A DNA stretch of 64,000 nucleotides from Trichodelitschia bisporula. Its lineage: Eukaryota; Ascomycota; Dothideomycetes; Phaeotrichales; Phaeotrichaceae. The translations under genes were made by a program, and so were the position numbers. Below are positions 33,823 through 45,800 of this stretch, one piece after another (positions within the stretch are counted from its first letter, which is position 1; each line of letters opens with the position of its first letter). The notes under the pieces were generated by a model. That model was not told the DNA's origin, made no database searches, and saw only the letters and a list, made by a program, of their open reading frames with translations. Location of the stretch: assembly GCA_010356995.1 (NCBI GenBank), contig ML996703.1, positions 721,002-785,001 of the forward strand, given 5' to 3'.

Positions 33823-34948
33823 TCATCTCTTCGGCGGCACCAGCGAGCTGATGTTAACGCCCATTCCGGCGAGCGCAGGCCCAACGTCCAGCATCGTCCG
33901 CATAGGATTCGACTGCAGCGCCGCCTCGTAGTACGTGAGGTGCTTCCCTTGGTACACGCTCCAGCGACCAACGATGTCCACGGGGATGATGCCATCGTGG
34001 TACTTCTTCATGATGGCCGTGATGACGCCAGCCTGATCCGTGTTGGAGCGCATCTCGGCGATGTTCTCGCCCGGCTTCAGTGTCAGGTCCTTCAGCGTCG
34101 AGTTGCCGATCGACGTGCCGTCGACGAAAAGATCTAGCGTCACGTCGCCCATTTGCAGGGTGATTGGAGACGCGTTCGGGATCGACACCTTGCCAATCAT
34201 GTTCGTGCCGTCGGGCTCGCGCGACAGCGAGATGTTGAAGTCGAGCACCTTGAAGCCGGCGAGCTTGTTGAGGCCTGGGCATGTTAGCGACGTAAGAGCA
34301 CGAGAACGGCATCCATACCCTTCGAAGTGACGATCTTGTTGAAGTTGACGTTGGTCTTGGGGAAGCCGCCCTGCTTGAGGCCCATACGGCCCCTGATTCC
34401 GACGCGGTACGTCTCGCTGTTCATGACGACCTTGTTGTACTCCTCGAACTGGCGCAGGTTCTTGATTTCCAGGGTCTGGTTGACGAAGATGATGCTGCGG
34501 TGCGTCGCCTTGACGCGGGGGATGGTGATGTAGCCGAAAGGCTGGATGGGCTCCGGACCCTCGAGGAAGAGCGCCGCCTCGAAGGAGTCGAGCCACGGCT
34601 CGAAGGAACTCTTGCTCTTGCTGATAGTCGTCATGGCCAGCTGAACGGAGTCGGGTGTCGGGTCCATCACGACCTGCGACTCCAGCTCCAGTTCGGCATC
34701 ATTGATACCATTTTGAGCTATGTTCGGTATGCCCACAAACATGCTGTCCGCGGTCAATGATGCTCCCTCGCAGTTGCGCGTGATACTTACAGCAGCAGTA
34801 ACACCAACAGGAATCCGATGATGAAGATGATCAGATGTAACCACCAAAAACGCCTGAAATGTGCCTTGAGCTTGCCCTGCTTGCGCGGCGGCGCCGAGTA
34901 TCCCGGCGAGGAGACATGCTCCAAGGTGTCGTTCTTGTAGTCAGGCAT
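33823..34948 (-). CDS. DUF3712 (Tag1-like) single-pass membrane protein
   Basis: Fungal protein with one N-terminal membrane anchor and a large lumenal part, of the DUF3712/Tag1-related type; yeast Tag1 is a vacuolar membrane protein that helps end autophagy. Minus-strand exons 34948-34791, 34743-34319 and 34274-33823 give 344 residues. A cytosolic N-tail of about 35 residues (MPDYKNDTLEHV...) leads into a membrane segment around 36-58 (LHLIIFIIGFLLVLLL). The lumenal part shows LEA-like beta-sandwich repeats: VVMDPTPDSVQLAMTT, FGYITIP, then ISLSREPDGTNMIGKVSIPN and VTLDLFVDGTSIG. The first intron splits the codons just after the anchor. Role by family resemblance only; localisation to the vacuole is inference. 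Confidence 0.78.
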
Positions 34949-37334
34949 CTTGTCCAACGGCCAGAGAATGTTTTCTCAGAGACTGAAGCCGGTCCAGGTA
35001 GCTGGCGAAGGGAGACCGAGAAGGAAGTAGCGCAGCAGACGCACGACAGATATCCCAGATTGGTGTCAAGCCTCAGGTCCAAGCGGGCGGGTGTTCAAGG
35101 GGACCACGAGAGCATTAAGAACCTACAGCAGGCCAAGCTCCAGATGTCATTTTGGGGCGAATAGTGGGGGAGCCCAACGGCGACGCCAACGCAATTAAGA
35201 CCGAGGGAAGATCACAAGGGGGCCAGTGGGATGGTGGACGGAGGTTGAACTGCTTTACGAGTACTTCGCCATTATTATTGGGACAGGGTAGACTTACTCT
35301 GATACAAGAATCTCAAGCATGCGACAGCTACGCAATAGCCAATGAGCCGGCGTGGACCAACACTGTTTTGGGCGTCAAGGCCGAACATGCGCCAGTCCCG
35401 CGTCCAGGATATATTAGGTTATCCTGGACAAGGGCCTCGCCTCGGTTGCCTCGTGAGGCTGTGGAAGGGTTACAGAAGGCACATGCTGAAGAGTGGCAAT
35501 AATAATGACGGTCTGTGGGGGAGCAGACTGGGGAGCAGACTGGGGAGAGGCCTGTTGTCGGAACCGTACATTGCCGCTCGAGCCTTTGTGTTTCTCAACG
35601 TCGTTTCTGGAGATATTGCGACAGAGTTGGGAGGAATCAATTCCCCGCAGTTTCTCCACATCCCCAATTTCCACTTTTTCCTTTTCGTTAGTCCCACGGC
35701 GGACCCCGCGCGGGTTCTGGTCGCCGGTCGCCTGCAAGCTAGAACTAGATATTGTGGGGATCGCGAAGCGAAAAGAGAGATGACAGACAACCAAGCGTAA
35801 GCGCAAGCGTGGCAAAGGCCCGGATGATGTTGATGCTGGACAGTTGACAAAAACCTTGGACGGCAAGTCCCACTGCATATTCAACGGTCAGGCTTGTGCA
35901 GATTGAGCGGTACAAGGGCAGCTTGCAGCAGCGCGCGTGCTACTACGGTATACCAAGCAATCGGGAAGAAGTAAAGGCATCCTGGATGATGCAGGTGGAG
36001 CCGTCGATGCAGGTGTCGATGCTAATGGGACAGTCGACTCGATAGCGCGCGAGAAGCGACCGTAGTGAGATTGATGGGTGGAGATAGACGCGGGGCGAGC
36101 TTTTGCCTCAGCGGTCATTTTACTACACCAGGTCTAGCCTTGTCCTTGGCTCCTTCCTACTAGACAACCCGCTCAGCACTCAGTATTCCCCCGGGAAGAC
36201 ACCAGGCAAGGATAATGGAAAATAGAGTGAGCTTAGAGACTACACCAAAGAGTAAAGGAGGGGCAAGGTTCATCCCTAGAGGCGAAACACGATATTAACT
36301 TCGGCGCTGAACTCACGCTTTCATATGAAGCCGACCCGTCCCGGTGTCCACCTTCAAGCGAGAGAAAAGCACCATTTAAGCTTGTTGCACGAAAGCCCGG
36401 GCGCAGAAGCGAAACGGACAGCAAGAGATGCTATCCCAATCTTCGTTTCGGCCCCTAAAACACCCCCCGACACGAGGTTGTTCAGTTCAATCATCACGCC
36501 CTAATTGGACGGCGAAGAGTGCTGTTCATCAACGTGTCCTGCATCAAGGCCGTGCCCTGCGGCGGGCGTTAAGCACGTAACACATGACCTCACTAAGTAA
36601 CGCCCATCGTCCCCACGCCCTTCCCCGCCCCCGCCAACTCAAGCCACTAGCATGCCGGCTAAATTTTTCAAGCGACTTGACGATCTTTAGCTCACTTAAC
36701 CTGCTGTCCAAGTGTGCCCGGGCACGGGAGAGCAAACCCGGGGCAGCCTTCAACCGCTGCAAAGCGCTCAAGGTTGATAGGTGTGCGCGACTCATTCAAT
36801 TGCATTAAAGGGCTGAGATATGCTTTCACGTGCTGAATGCTCGGTATCACAGGCAGCGACTTATCGGCGCTGATGGAGTTTGGAACATGTCAAGGCATGT
36901 AGTAAGCCCAACAACGATAAGGTTTGGGTCTCTATGTATCCTCACCATCGGGTGCTGCTGAGATGTGATGTTTGGAGTTGCACACTTCGGAGCAGCGGAT
37001 GCAAGCCCCCAGGGGCACCGGCTGGATATACGGTACGAGACGGCATCACTCTGTCTGGAACGTCAGTGCAACGGTTGGTTTGAGGCTCAGCGGAAGGCTG
37101 AAGGTGAATTGGCCAACCGGAAATCGATGGAGTGTTTTGCTGGTGATTGCGTGTCCGATTCGCCTTGACGTCAAGTTAGTGTCTCGGAACGCCCGCTCAC
37201 GTGCATTTCCTTGGCAACAGCTGTCAATCAATGACGACCAATGCATCTCGATTGCGAAAGCCGCCGAACAGTTCATCAATCTCCCAAGCGCCTGTTCGCC
37301 ACAGCACGGCTAATATCGCCTATCCATTAGAACC
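34949..37334. other. Gene-poor stretch, about 2.4 kb
   Basis: Two genes diverge from here (DUF3712 and G-patch), but the gap is long. Open frames (up to about 156 codons, 35414-35884) overlap on both strands and are not recognised. A 13-bp direct duplication (AGCAGACTGGGG, twice, near 35521-35546) is the only repeat noted. No RNA gene found by eye. Confidence 0.45.
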
Positions 37335-38325
37335 ATGGCCGACGAGGAGGACGATTACATGACCATGGCGATAGCTGAGCCGAGCAAACCGGTCAAGGAA
37401 ACTTCCATCCAGCGGACCGCGCGTCTAAAACGAGAGGTTGGTACGGTCTGGCCCGATCTACCGCAAAGCGCACGACCTAACCTATAGATAGGCTGAGCTT
37501 CGCAGTCGGCAGAAGACCAAAGAAGAGCGCGCGGCTGAGGCCGAGGCGGCGACTCAAGCTGCACTCGAGACTGAACTCGACACCTCGAACAAGGGGTTCA
37601 AACTCCTGTCCAAACTCGGCTACAAGCCCGGCACCGCGCTCGGAAAGACCCCCGGTGCGCGCACGCAACCCATTGAAGTCAGCAAGAAGGAGAACCGCGG
37701 CGGCATTGGGCTGGATACAGAGAAAAAGCGCAAGTTCCGCGAGGAGATGGAGGAGCAGGTCAAGCGGGTGAAACAGGACGTCGTCAGTTACAGGGACCGT
37801 GTGCGGATGGAGCGCGAGGAGAAGCGGCTCGAGGGACAACTCATTGGGGCGCAGAAGGTGGCTGAGCAGCTGGATACCGCGGATGATGAAACCGGTCTCG
37901 GCCTCTTGGCTCCCGGCGAGAAAGGCCACAAAAAGTTGGCACCGCTCAAGAGTATCAATGTGCTCTGGCGGGGCCTAGTAAAGTACCGGTTGGAGCGCGA
38001 GAACGAGAAGCGTATGCGCGAAGCCATGCTCCAGCGGACCTCCGATCTGACCTCAGATTTGCCGACCTATGATGATTCGGATGAGGATGCGGACGACCGG
38101 CAGGCTCTCGGGAAGGACGAGAAGCCGGAGGCCGACTTTGTAGACGACTTAGACGAGGAGGATACAGAGCTTGACGAATTCAACGCCTTAGATCCGGCGG
38201 AGAAGGTCGAGAAGCTCGTCATGTACCTGCGGGACAAGCATCTCTATTGCTTCTGGTGTAAACATCAGTATGCCGATGCCGAGATGGACGGATGTCCTGG
38301 CCTAACGGAAGATGATCATGATTAG
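37335..38325 (+). CDS. G-patch domain protein, GPATCH11-like
   Basis: Nuclear G-patch protein of the GPATCH11 (CCDC75) type; such proteins activate DEAH helicases in RNA processing (family knowledge). Exons 37335-37436 and 37492-38325 give 311 residues. The intron's first AG (37487) would lead to a stop, so the acceptor at 37491 was used. Order: acidic start; charged coiled coil (AELRSRQKTKEERAAEAEAA); G-patch near residues 66-110 (GFKLLSKLGYKPGTALGK, then IGLD); a second charged helical region; an acidic linker. The conserved C-terminal DUF4187 module has its four cysteine/histidine positions: HLYCFWCKHQYADAEMDGCP. The helicase partner is unknown. Confidence 0.9.
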
Positions 38326-38638
38326 ACAGGGCTGGAAAGCTTAAGTTGAAGACATCAATGCAAGATTCTCATAATGCAGCACACTAAACCCTTGAAGGTC
38401 CGATTGATATAGTCTATGACTCGTGAACCCTTAGCTTGCTGTTACGGTAACATTGCGCAATTGGTACCTACCCGGTAATTGGAGAAGGACTGAAACGGAG
38501 CGATGGACTGGTCCGTGCATTTATGCAGCTCAAACCCACCAGTCCCGTGAGTTCGCGACGCGTCTAGATTCTCTCGTGACTTCGCGTTGGCGAACACCTC
38601 CGTTATCCCCTTTCAGCACGTAACCAGCTCGCGTGGCA
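38326..38638. other. Short intergenic region
   Basis: About 0.3 kb between two plus-strand genes, holding the 3' UTR of the G-patch gene and the promoter of ORC3. Nothing else seen. Confidence 0.5.
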
Positions 38639-40849
38639 ATGGAGCACCAGAAGACCTACCTGTATGCGCCGGACTCTTCCCGGCCGACCAAGCGTGGACG
38701 CACCGAGGCCCCAGAGTGGGAACTACAGTCATCATGGAAGATGCGCGAGGAGACATGCCACCGACTTTGGTCCGAGCAGCAGAAACGCATTCAGAAAGTA
38801 CTTGATGACGCGAACTCCGATACCCTGAGCGATATTCTGGATTTTCTCGAAAAAGTAGAGCATCAACGGCAACGGTCTAAGATTCCGTGCGGATTCATAC
38901 TCGCCGGGTCTAGTGTTACGACGCAGACGTCCTTTTTCAACCAACTTTCGGAGAAGGTCCTGGCCTCGGGAAAGAACAGCTTTGCGTCGATTTCATCTGG
39001 AGAAGCTCCAAATTTGAAAGGCTTTCTCAAACTGCTTATCAGAAGGGCCATCGCGAAGAAGGATGCCTTTGACGGAGACGACGAAACCATCACTACGAAG
39101 GGCCGACGGCTTCTGGATTACGATCTCGGGGTGCTGCACGAATGGGTGAAGGAGAAAGAGATACAGGAGGTTGTTGTCACGTTCCAAGATGGAGAAGCCT
39201 TTGATGCGTCGCTGCTAGCCGATGTACTTGAGCTCACGCAGTACGTTTCGCCACTCCGCAATCCAATGCCGCTGACCTTCCCAGCTTGTGGTCGAACCGG
39301 ATACCATTTGTTGTCTTAATAGGACTAGCAACATCAGTTGAAAATCTCCACCGAAGACTGCCTCAATCCATCGTCCGAGTGCTGCAGGGTCGCCAGTTTG
39401 ACATCGTCCAAGCAGAGGTTCTGCTCGAGCGGTTATACTGCTGCTCCATGATCGACAGCGAACCCAGCCTTTGTATTGGACCTCGTCTCGGCACCGCGAT
39501 ACTGGAACGTATCCGGCTCCATACGCAAAACCCGCAGGACTTTGTTGATGAGCTCCAAGTAAGTCAAGGTTCATTCGCGAGGGCACAGCGCTGACTGCCC
39601 AGTATGCCTACATGACTCATTTCTTCTCCAATGGACTAAGTGTCTTTCTCAGCGAGGACCTGGAATGGGGAGATTGGGCCCGGGAACATGTGGAAGCTCT
39701 GCGGAACCTGCCATCATTCCGAAGGTACAGTTTTCCGCATGCAGGGGTTCATCGCTAACGACAGTAGGTTTGCCGAGGAGAAGGTCAAATACCCTCCATC
39801 GCATTTCTCGGTCAGACAGCTTCTGGACAGAGATGATCTTCTGTTCAACTGGGCCCGTGATACCGTTGCCAAAAGCCATAAGACGATGCACCTAATGGCG
39901 GAGGCCGCGAAAGTCGTACACGCGTGTCGAAGTTTAGTTGGCAAGTCAAACCTACTACTCTCCGACCTGTTTATGGAGGCACTTTCCGGACAACTCCACG
40001 ATGCGTCTCATGTCCGGGAACTGTTCCTCACCATAAAGAGAGCTCCATCGGATCAACTGTCTCGGCTTATCAGCACCCTTCTTCCCCTGGTACCTGACGA
40101 AGCCTCTACGCTGGAGCAAATACAAGAGAAGCTGGACGCCCTCGAAGCTGAAAATGATTCAGGTCATCCGCTGAAGAGCGAACATGACGTTCAGAATCAG
40201 ACCCTGCGGGCCACCGTGGTCGCGCGGAGAGTAGAGCTCAGTAAACTGAAAGCGAGCCTGTCGAAGGCCGATGCAGAATATACGGATATTTTGCTACAAT
40301 TCCACGAATGGCTGGAGGGCTATTTGAGCGACTTGCTGATTGATCCTGAAGACGTCTTACTGTCGGAGATCACCATCTATGATCGGAAGGCACCACACAA
40401 GCTGGCCTTTGAGCCAAAGCCGCGGCATGCCATAGAGCGTGCTTTGTTCGCGCCTCATGACTATCTCAATTGCGACTGCTGTCCGGTCGGAACGGGTCCG
40501 GACTCGGAGGTAAGCTTCAAGGCAACACTTGGTTTGGCAAAGACTGATCCACTCTAGGGCACGCTGTCCTTCACACAACCTCCCACCTCCATACTCTACC
40601 AGCTGCACCTTGAGTCCGGCCCCTTGATCAACGTCAGCGATCTCTTCTCCGCCTTCCGGGCAATCATGGACGAGGAGGCGGAGGAGAAGCAGATATTGTG
40701 AGTGCAACACCCTATTGGGAGAGCAAGGCTGACTGGAATGTAGATATCTCTTCCAGCGGGCGCTGGCCGAGCTGAAATACCTCGGCATGGTCAAGAGCAC
40801 CAGGAAGAAGACAGACCACATCGCGAAAGTGTCGTGGCGGGGTCTCTAA
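38639..40849 (+). CDS. ORC3: Origin recognition complex subunit 3
   Basis: Subunit of ORC, which marks replication origins and loads MCM helicase. Exons 38639-39240, 39285-39558, 39603-39724, 39768-40509, 40558-40697 and 40744-40849 give 661 residues, usual for fungal Orc3. The N-terminal AAA+-like part has a degenerate P-loop (IPCGFILAGSSVTTQTSFF); Orc3 is expected not to use ATP. Further family segments are LWSNRIPFVVLIGLATSVEN and FFSNGLSVFLSEDL. The C-terminal winged helix is split by the last intron and ends YLFQRALAELKYLGMVKSTR. At the third intron two acceptors 3 nt apart (39764, 39767) would differ by one Ser. The 3' end is 21 bases from the end of the convergent BNA1 gene. Confidence 0.92.
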
Positions 40850-40870
40850 CGTAAGGAGTAGATATTACAT

Positions 40871-41602
40871 CTAAGCATCTGGCACACTCTGCGGTGTTTT
40901 CCACGTAACGTCGCACACAGTCCCACACTTTTTACACGTCCTGGCCTCCTGATCGTCCTTGAACTGGTTCACAGCCTCCTTAATCTGCGTCCCCAGATTC
41001 GTACAATGGAATGCATTCTCATGCACCAACTCGGAACAATTCTGGCAGTACCACCGCAGCCTATCAATCGCGCTCTCGGGTCTCGGCTGCTCAAGCACAA
41101 TGCCGACTGTGTCAGCGAAGCGCACGGGGTTGTGAGGCGTGTTTGGCGGCAGGAGGAACATCTCGCCTTCGCGGATGGGGATGTCGCGGAAGCGGCCCTC
41201 GTCGACGGTCTTAAGCAGCATAGCGCCCTTGTATTGGTAGAACCACTCCGGCGTCTCGTTGATGTGGTAATCGGTTCGCTCATTCGGGCCGCCAACAATC
41301 TACACGTGAATATCAATCGCTTATGCCCGTGAGTTTGAGACGTCAGTGATATGCCTACCATAACCGTCATGTGCTTGTTCGTAACGCAGTAATTATTCAC
41401 CGGCGGCTTAAGCAAATGCCCATTCTGCGCCAACCTGTTTTCCAATTACCACAATGCACTCAAACTATCTCGGGCAACTGAACACTCTTGCTTACCACTT
41501 CGGGATATTCAAAGGCGGACCGAGCGCGCGCCTGGCGGCACTCGAGCAAAAACCCCGCCTTGCAGCCACACCCACAAGATTCAGGACCCCTCGACCAACC
41601 AT
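40871..41602 (-). CDS. BNA1: 3-hydroxyanthranilate 3,4-dioxygenase, with N-terminal extension
   Basis: Non-haem iron dioxygenase of the kynurenine route to NAD: it opens 3-hydroxyanthranilate to the quinolinate precursor. Minus-strand exons 41602-41496, 41434-41359 and 41299-40871 give 203 residues. Splicing yields [20 protein letters not shown] and [17 protein letters not shown] at the joints. The iron ligands are in [10 protein letters not shown] (His, Glu) and [12 protein letters not shown] (His). The C-terminal rubredoxin-like metal site is complete ([17 protein letters not shown]). Homology to cytosolic relatives starts near residue 28. The first 27 residues ([20 protein letters not shown]) are rich in Arg, Ala and Ser, lack acidic residues and look like a mitochondrial presequence. 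No other in-frame ATG lies between 41602 and the conserved part. Confidence 0.92.
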
Positions 41603-41862
41603 CGTGCTCACACAAGCAGCGCGTCTAATGCGCGCAAACGTTCTCGAGTCGGTGTGGGGAGTGATGTGGCGTGGTTCAGGTGGGGTTTGCCGTGCAGGTA
41701 CCCGCCTGGCGCCTGAGGCCGAAACCGGGGTCGTGCTGGGCTGGGATGTGGAGCTGGGCGGGTGCTTAATAAGGCTGGTCGCCCCCCAACCCCGGACTCG
41801 TGTGAGACGGATCGGAGACGACAGACACCGACCGCACGACTACACGCGCGAACATACCCACG
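41603..41862. promoter_or_regulatory. Divergent promoter between BNA1 and the CTR copper transporter gene
   Basis: The two start codons are 260 bases apart on opposite strands, so both promoters must lie here or overlap it. An AT-rich TTAATAA at 41766-41772 is the only TATA-like element and would suit the plus-strand gene. No certain copper-response element was found; a GAGCAAA, the core of the yeast Mac1 site, sits at about 41543, inside BNA1 exon 1. Regulation is inference. Confidence 0.5.
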
Positions 41863-42647
41863 ATGGACCACATGCACCACGCGGGAATGGACCACGATAT
41901 GCCTGGCCACATGCCTGGACATACGATGCCGGGGCATGATATGCCGGGCATGGGCGGGCATAAGTGCAATATGAATGTTGGTAGCCCGTCAGCCGTACTA
42001 TTGCGCGGAGTGGTGGAAGCTAACGGCGCGCCTGTCAGATGCTGTTCACCTGGGATACTACCGATTTGTGCATCGTGTTCCACGGCTGGCATATAAGCTC
42101 GACGCTCAGCCTGATCGCCAGTCTTCTCGCGATCGTAGCGCTCACGGCGGGTTATGAGAGCGTGCGCGAGCTGAGTCGCCGGTATGAGGCGGGCTATGCA
42201 TTGAAGTTGGAGAATACGCCTCGTAAGTACCCGTCACTCCGTCCACATCCCTTCCCTATTCCCCTTCCCCAATATCATCTCGGAGCCTTGGAAGAATCCA
42301 CGTTAGTACCGGGCTGAAGCTCCCCACCCAGCCGCTTCTGCCCCAGACGCAGAGGGCGCAACGGGCGTTGACGAAGCGAGCTCATTACTTTGGCCAGGGA
42401 GGTCGAGGGGCGAGGTTGAGCGCAGTGGGCGCATCGTCAAGGCGGCGTTTTATGCCGTGCAGGTGTTTTACTCGTTCTTCATCATGTGAGTTTGAAGACC
42501 GGAAGTGGGGTGGCTGGGGCTTATGTGTGTAGGTTGCTCTTCATGACGTACAATGGCTGGGTCATGCTGGCGGTTGCGGTTGGCGCGTTCGTTGGCTATC
42601 TAGCGTTCGGGAACTCTTCGGCTACCAAGTCGGTTGCTTGTCATTGA
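41863..42647 (+). CDS. CTR-family copper transporter
   Basis: High-affinity Cu(I) transporter of the Ctr family, probably vacuolar or plasma membrane. Exons 41863-41976, 42039-42222, 42332-42485 and 42533-42647 give 188 residues. The N-terminus is a Met/His copper-binding tail (MDHMHHAGMDHDMPGHMPGH, continuing with more MPGH-like repeats). TM1 is LCIVFHGWHISSTLSLIASL with TWDT before it. TM2 carries the essential M-x3-M motif (IMLLFM) and TM3 the G-x3-G packing motif (GAFVGYLAFG). The M-x3-M is rebuilt across the last intron. A short tail ends VACH; a Cys-x-His-like end often binds copper in this family. The small size is closest to Ctr2-type proteins. Confidence 0.93.
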
Positions 42648-42846
42648 GAGCGTAGGAGAAGGGATTGAGTCCATGTCTGTCACATCTGGAACGGAGTCTG
42701 CTGGTGTTAGGATCCTGAATAGGTTATTCGAATCGCGAAAATTGCTACAGAAGTTTTATCCCGAACCGCCTATTCCTACACCCAAACCCATGCGCTACCG
42801 TTGGTTTACATCTCCAGCTGATCTACAGTCTACGATCGCCCAAACT

Positions 42847-45800
42847 CTACTCATCCTCCATTTCCTCATCCTCATCCTCGTCCATGCCCTCCGCAGCATC
42901 AATCGTGAACGTCGGCGCCTGGTCCACCCCAAAGTAGCTATCGCTCATCAAGTACAGCGTCAGCTCCTGCTGTCCAGGATTCTGCACAATGTAGTCCAGC
43001 TTCGTCTTCAGCGACCTGCCCACCGTAATCCGCTTGATCCCGTACAGGCTCTTGGTCGCCTCATTCCCAACTACCAGCCACCAATTCTCCGCCTTCTCAA
43101 GTGGGAAGAACGGCGCATGCACCTTGGTATTAGGCTCCTCATCCTCATCAAGCTGCCGCTCAATCGTAACCTCTAAGAACGCCGGCTCGCCCGTGCTAAT
43201 ATCCTCCTTGCCAAGCACCTCAAACGACAAATCCAGATTCGGGTACGTCGTGTTGGTGAAGTTCGCCGCGTCGGCTAGCTGGCGATTGCTAAGCCCCAGC
43301 GCCGCAACGAGCTGCTCGTACTGCGCGTTCTCCGACGGATCCATGGCCTCCATGAAGGAGTAAATGTCCTCGATACCGGCGGCTGTGGCGGCACGGATGG
43401 CCTTGTCGTCGAAGTGCGGGATCTGCATTAGCGGGCTGTCGCGGTCCCACATGGCCTGCACGACCATCTGCGACATCTCCATGGCGTTCATGGCGTTGAG
43501 GTGGCCCTCGGAAGAGAGGATGTCGACACATGCGCTGAGCAGGTTGAGAGCCTTCTTGAGGATGACTTCCTGATCCTTGGCGAGATCGATGGGGAGCTGC
43601 ATGCGCGAGAAGTGCGCTTGCAGAAGCACAAAAGCCTTAAAGTGGGGCGAGTTGTAATCAGGCTGCGACATCTTGACGGGCACACGGTCGTAAATGCGCC
43701 TTAGGACCGTGTCTTCGTGGCGGCGGATCTGGATGTTTTCGAACTCTGTCGCTGAGGTGACGATTTCCAGGATACCCTTAAGCTTTGTCTTTGCGTTAAG
43801 GGACAGGAGGAAGGTTTGCATCGTGATGAAGGAGATCTTGTAGTATGCAGCGATCCGAGCAGCGTTCATGGGGGTGATGCTGTCGTCTTCTTCGTCCAGC
43901 TCAATCATCTTGGCCTCGACAAGATCCTTCAATGTCGTCTCCACCAATTCGGAGAGGAATGCGCTGAGACCTTCGTGCGAGGTGTCGGTAAGACCGTAGA
44001 AACTCGGGTTAGCCAGTAGGCGACGGTAGAAATAAGTGTACGTCGACCAATCCACAGCATCCTGCGTCGAAGAGATCATGCCCGTGCTGATTTCGCCGAC
44101 GAAAGCGTCATGAAGGTAGCCTTGAAGCTGGCTCTCAATAGGTAGAGCCTCGTTGAGGAACTTCTTATAGTAGTCTCGCTTGACAGCAGGCAGCATGAGA
44201 ACGCCCTTGCTGATCTTGTCCTTGCCTATCTGCCCTGACTTGCCAAACATCTGAAGGATCTCAGCGATGGTGTAGTCGATGTACCTGTGTTCCCGGCCAT
44301 CGAAAAACTGGGTCCCCATCACCACAACTAGATGGGCGTTGACATCGAGCTCCCAGCAGCAGTCCCGAGATACGAGTAACACCTGAATGGCGCCGATCTG
44401 GAACAGATGCAGCACAGCGCGCTTGTCAAACGAGTCCAAAGCTTCATGATAGTATCCAATGCCATGCTGCAAGGATTCCATCAGAGCCCGCTCGTTGATT
44501 TTCTCCAGAACAGGTTGCAGCTGTTCCAGGGGCGCATTCAGGAAGCGGTCCTCGTTATCATCAGCGGTGGCCGCGGCGAGCAGATCCAAAGCAGTTGCCC
44601 GGCTCTGCTTCCGGTTCGGGACAAATACAAGCGCCGGCTTGTCCACGGAGAGTGTGAGAATGGACTGATATACCGGCTTGGCCATGGCGAGCATCAGCGA
44701 AGGGAAATGGGGGATTGTGAATGACTGAATGTGGAGCTCCAGGGGAACAGCGCGAACGGCAGGGCTAAAGTTGAAAATGGTGTGCTTTGTCGCGCCGATC
44801 CATTCGCCAATGTCACGGGCGTTGGAAAGCGAGACACTAAGTCCGACGATTCGGAGACCAGACTCCAGTTGCTGGGACATGGCGTGCATGCGCGAGACAA
44901 TCGCCTCGTAGATGTAGCCACCAAATCCACCAAGCAGATGCAAATCGTCGGCGATGAAGAGCGTCACGCTTTGGACATTCTTCCGGCGCTGCCACTGGCC
45001 AGAAACGACATCCCACTGCTGCGGTGTGGCCAGAATGAGATCTCCACGCTCGAGCAAGCGAAGATCTGCCGTGCTCTCGCCCGTGAGCTTGACTAGCTCC
45101 TTGCCCCCAGCCAGGCCGGAGAGACGCTTTTGCCAGTCCTTGAACCGCAAGTCCACGAGCTCCTGGAATGGCGCAATGTAGACTGCCCGACCACTCTCTG
45201 GGTTCCTCCAGTGGCGAAGCAGAGCGAATTCTGCGCAAACCGTCTTGCCAATGCCGGTCGGCGCACCTAGGAAGACATTGTCGTCGGTCGAGTAAAGCGA
45301 CTGGAAAACCTGGGTTTGAACCTTGTTGAATTGTCCCCAGTTGGGGTAGAGATTCTGGTACTCGGTCACCTTCAACGCGCTAACAGGTAGGGCTTGGAGA
45401 TCCAGCAGAGGAGTATGGGGCGGGAACTTCTCAGGCAGGATCAGTTTCTGAAAGGAGACGGCAACCTTCGATTCTGAGTGCATCCAGCGATCGGAGATGA
45501 CGGTGATGAAGTAGTGTGGAGGCATAGGCTCCGAGATCGGGACGGTGAAGTCCACCAAATGCTCCTTCATCTCACCGACAGCATAGTCGCGACGCAGAAA
45601 GAACAGGTCGTGGTAGAGGATTTCTTCACCGTCGCAGTCCTCGACGAGAATCCAAAAGCTTTCCGCCGCACCATGGATGGTATCATCCCATTCAAAATTG
45701 GGAGTGATGGTAAGGTCGACGCGAAGCACTGACCGCGTCACGGGCTGGACTTGTGCCTGGAGATCCAGTCTTGGGAATTTCTCGACGAGAGAGCACACGT

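Noticed and set aside
38863-40821. Several minus-strand frames opposite ORC3
   Set aside because: Antisense shadows; the plus-strand spliced ORC3 model explains the region.
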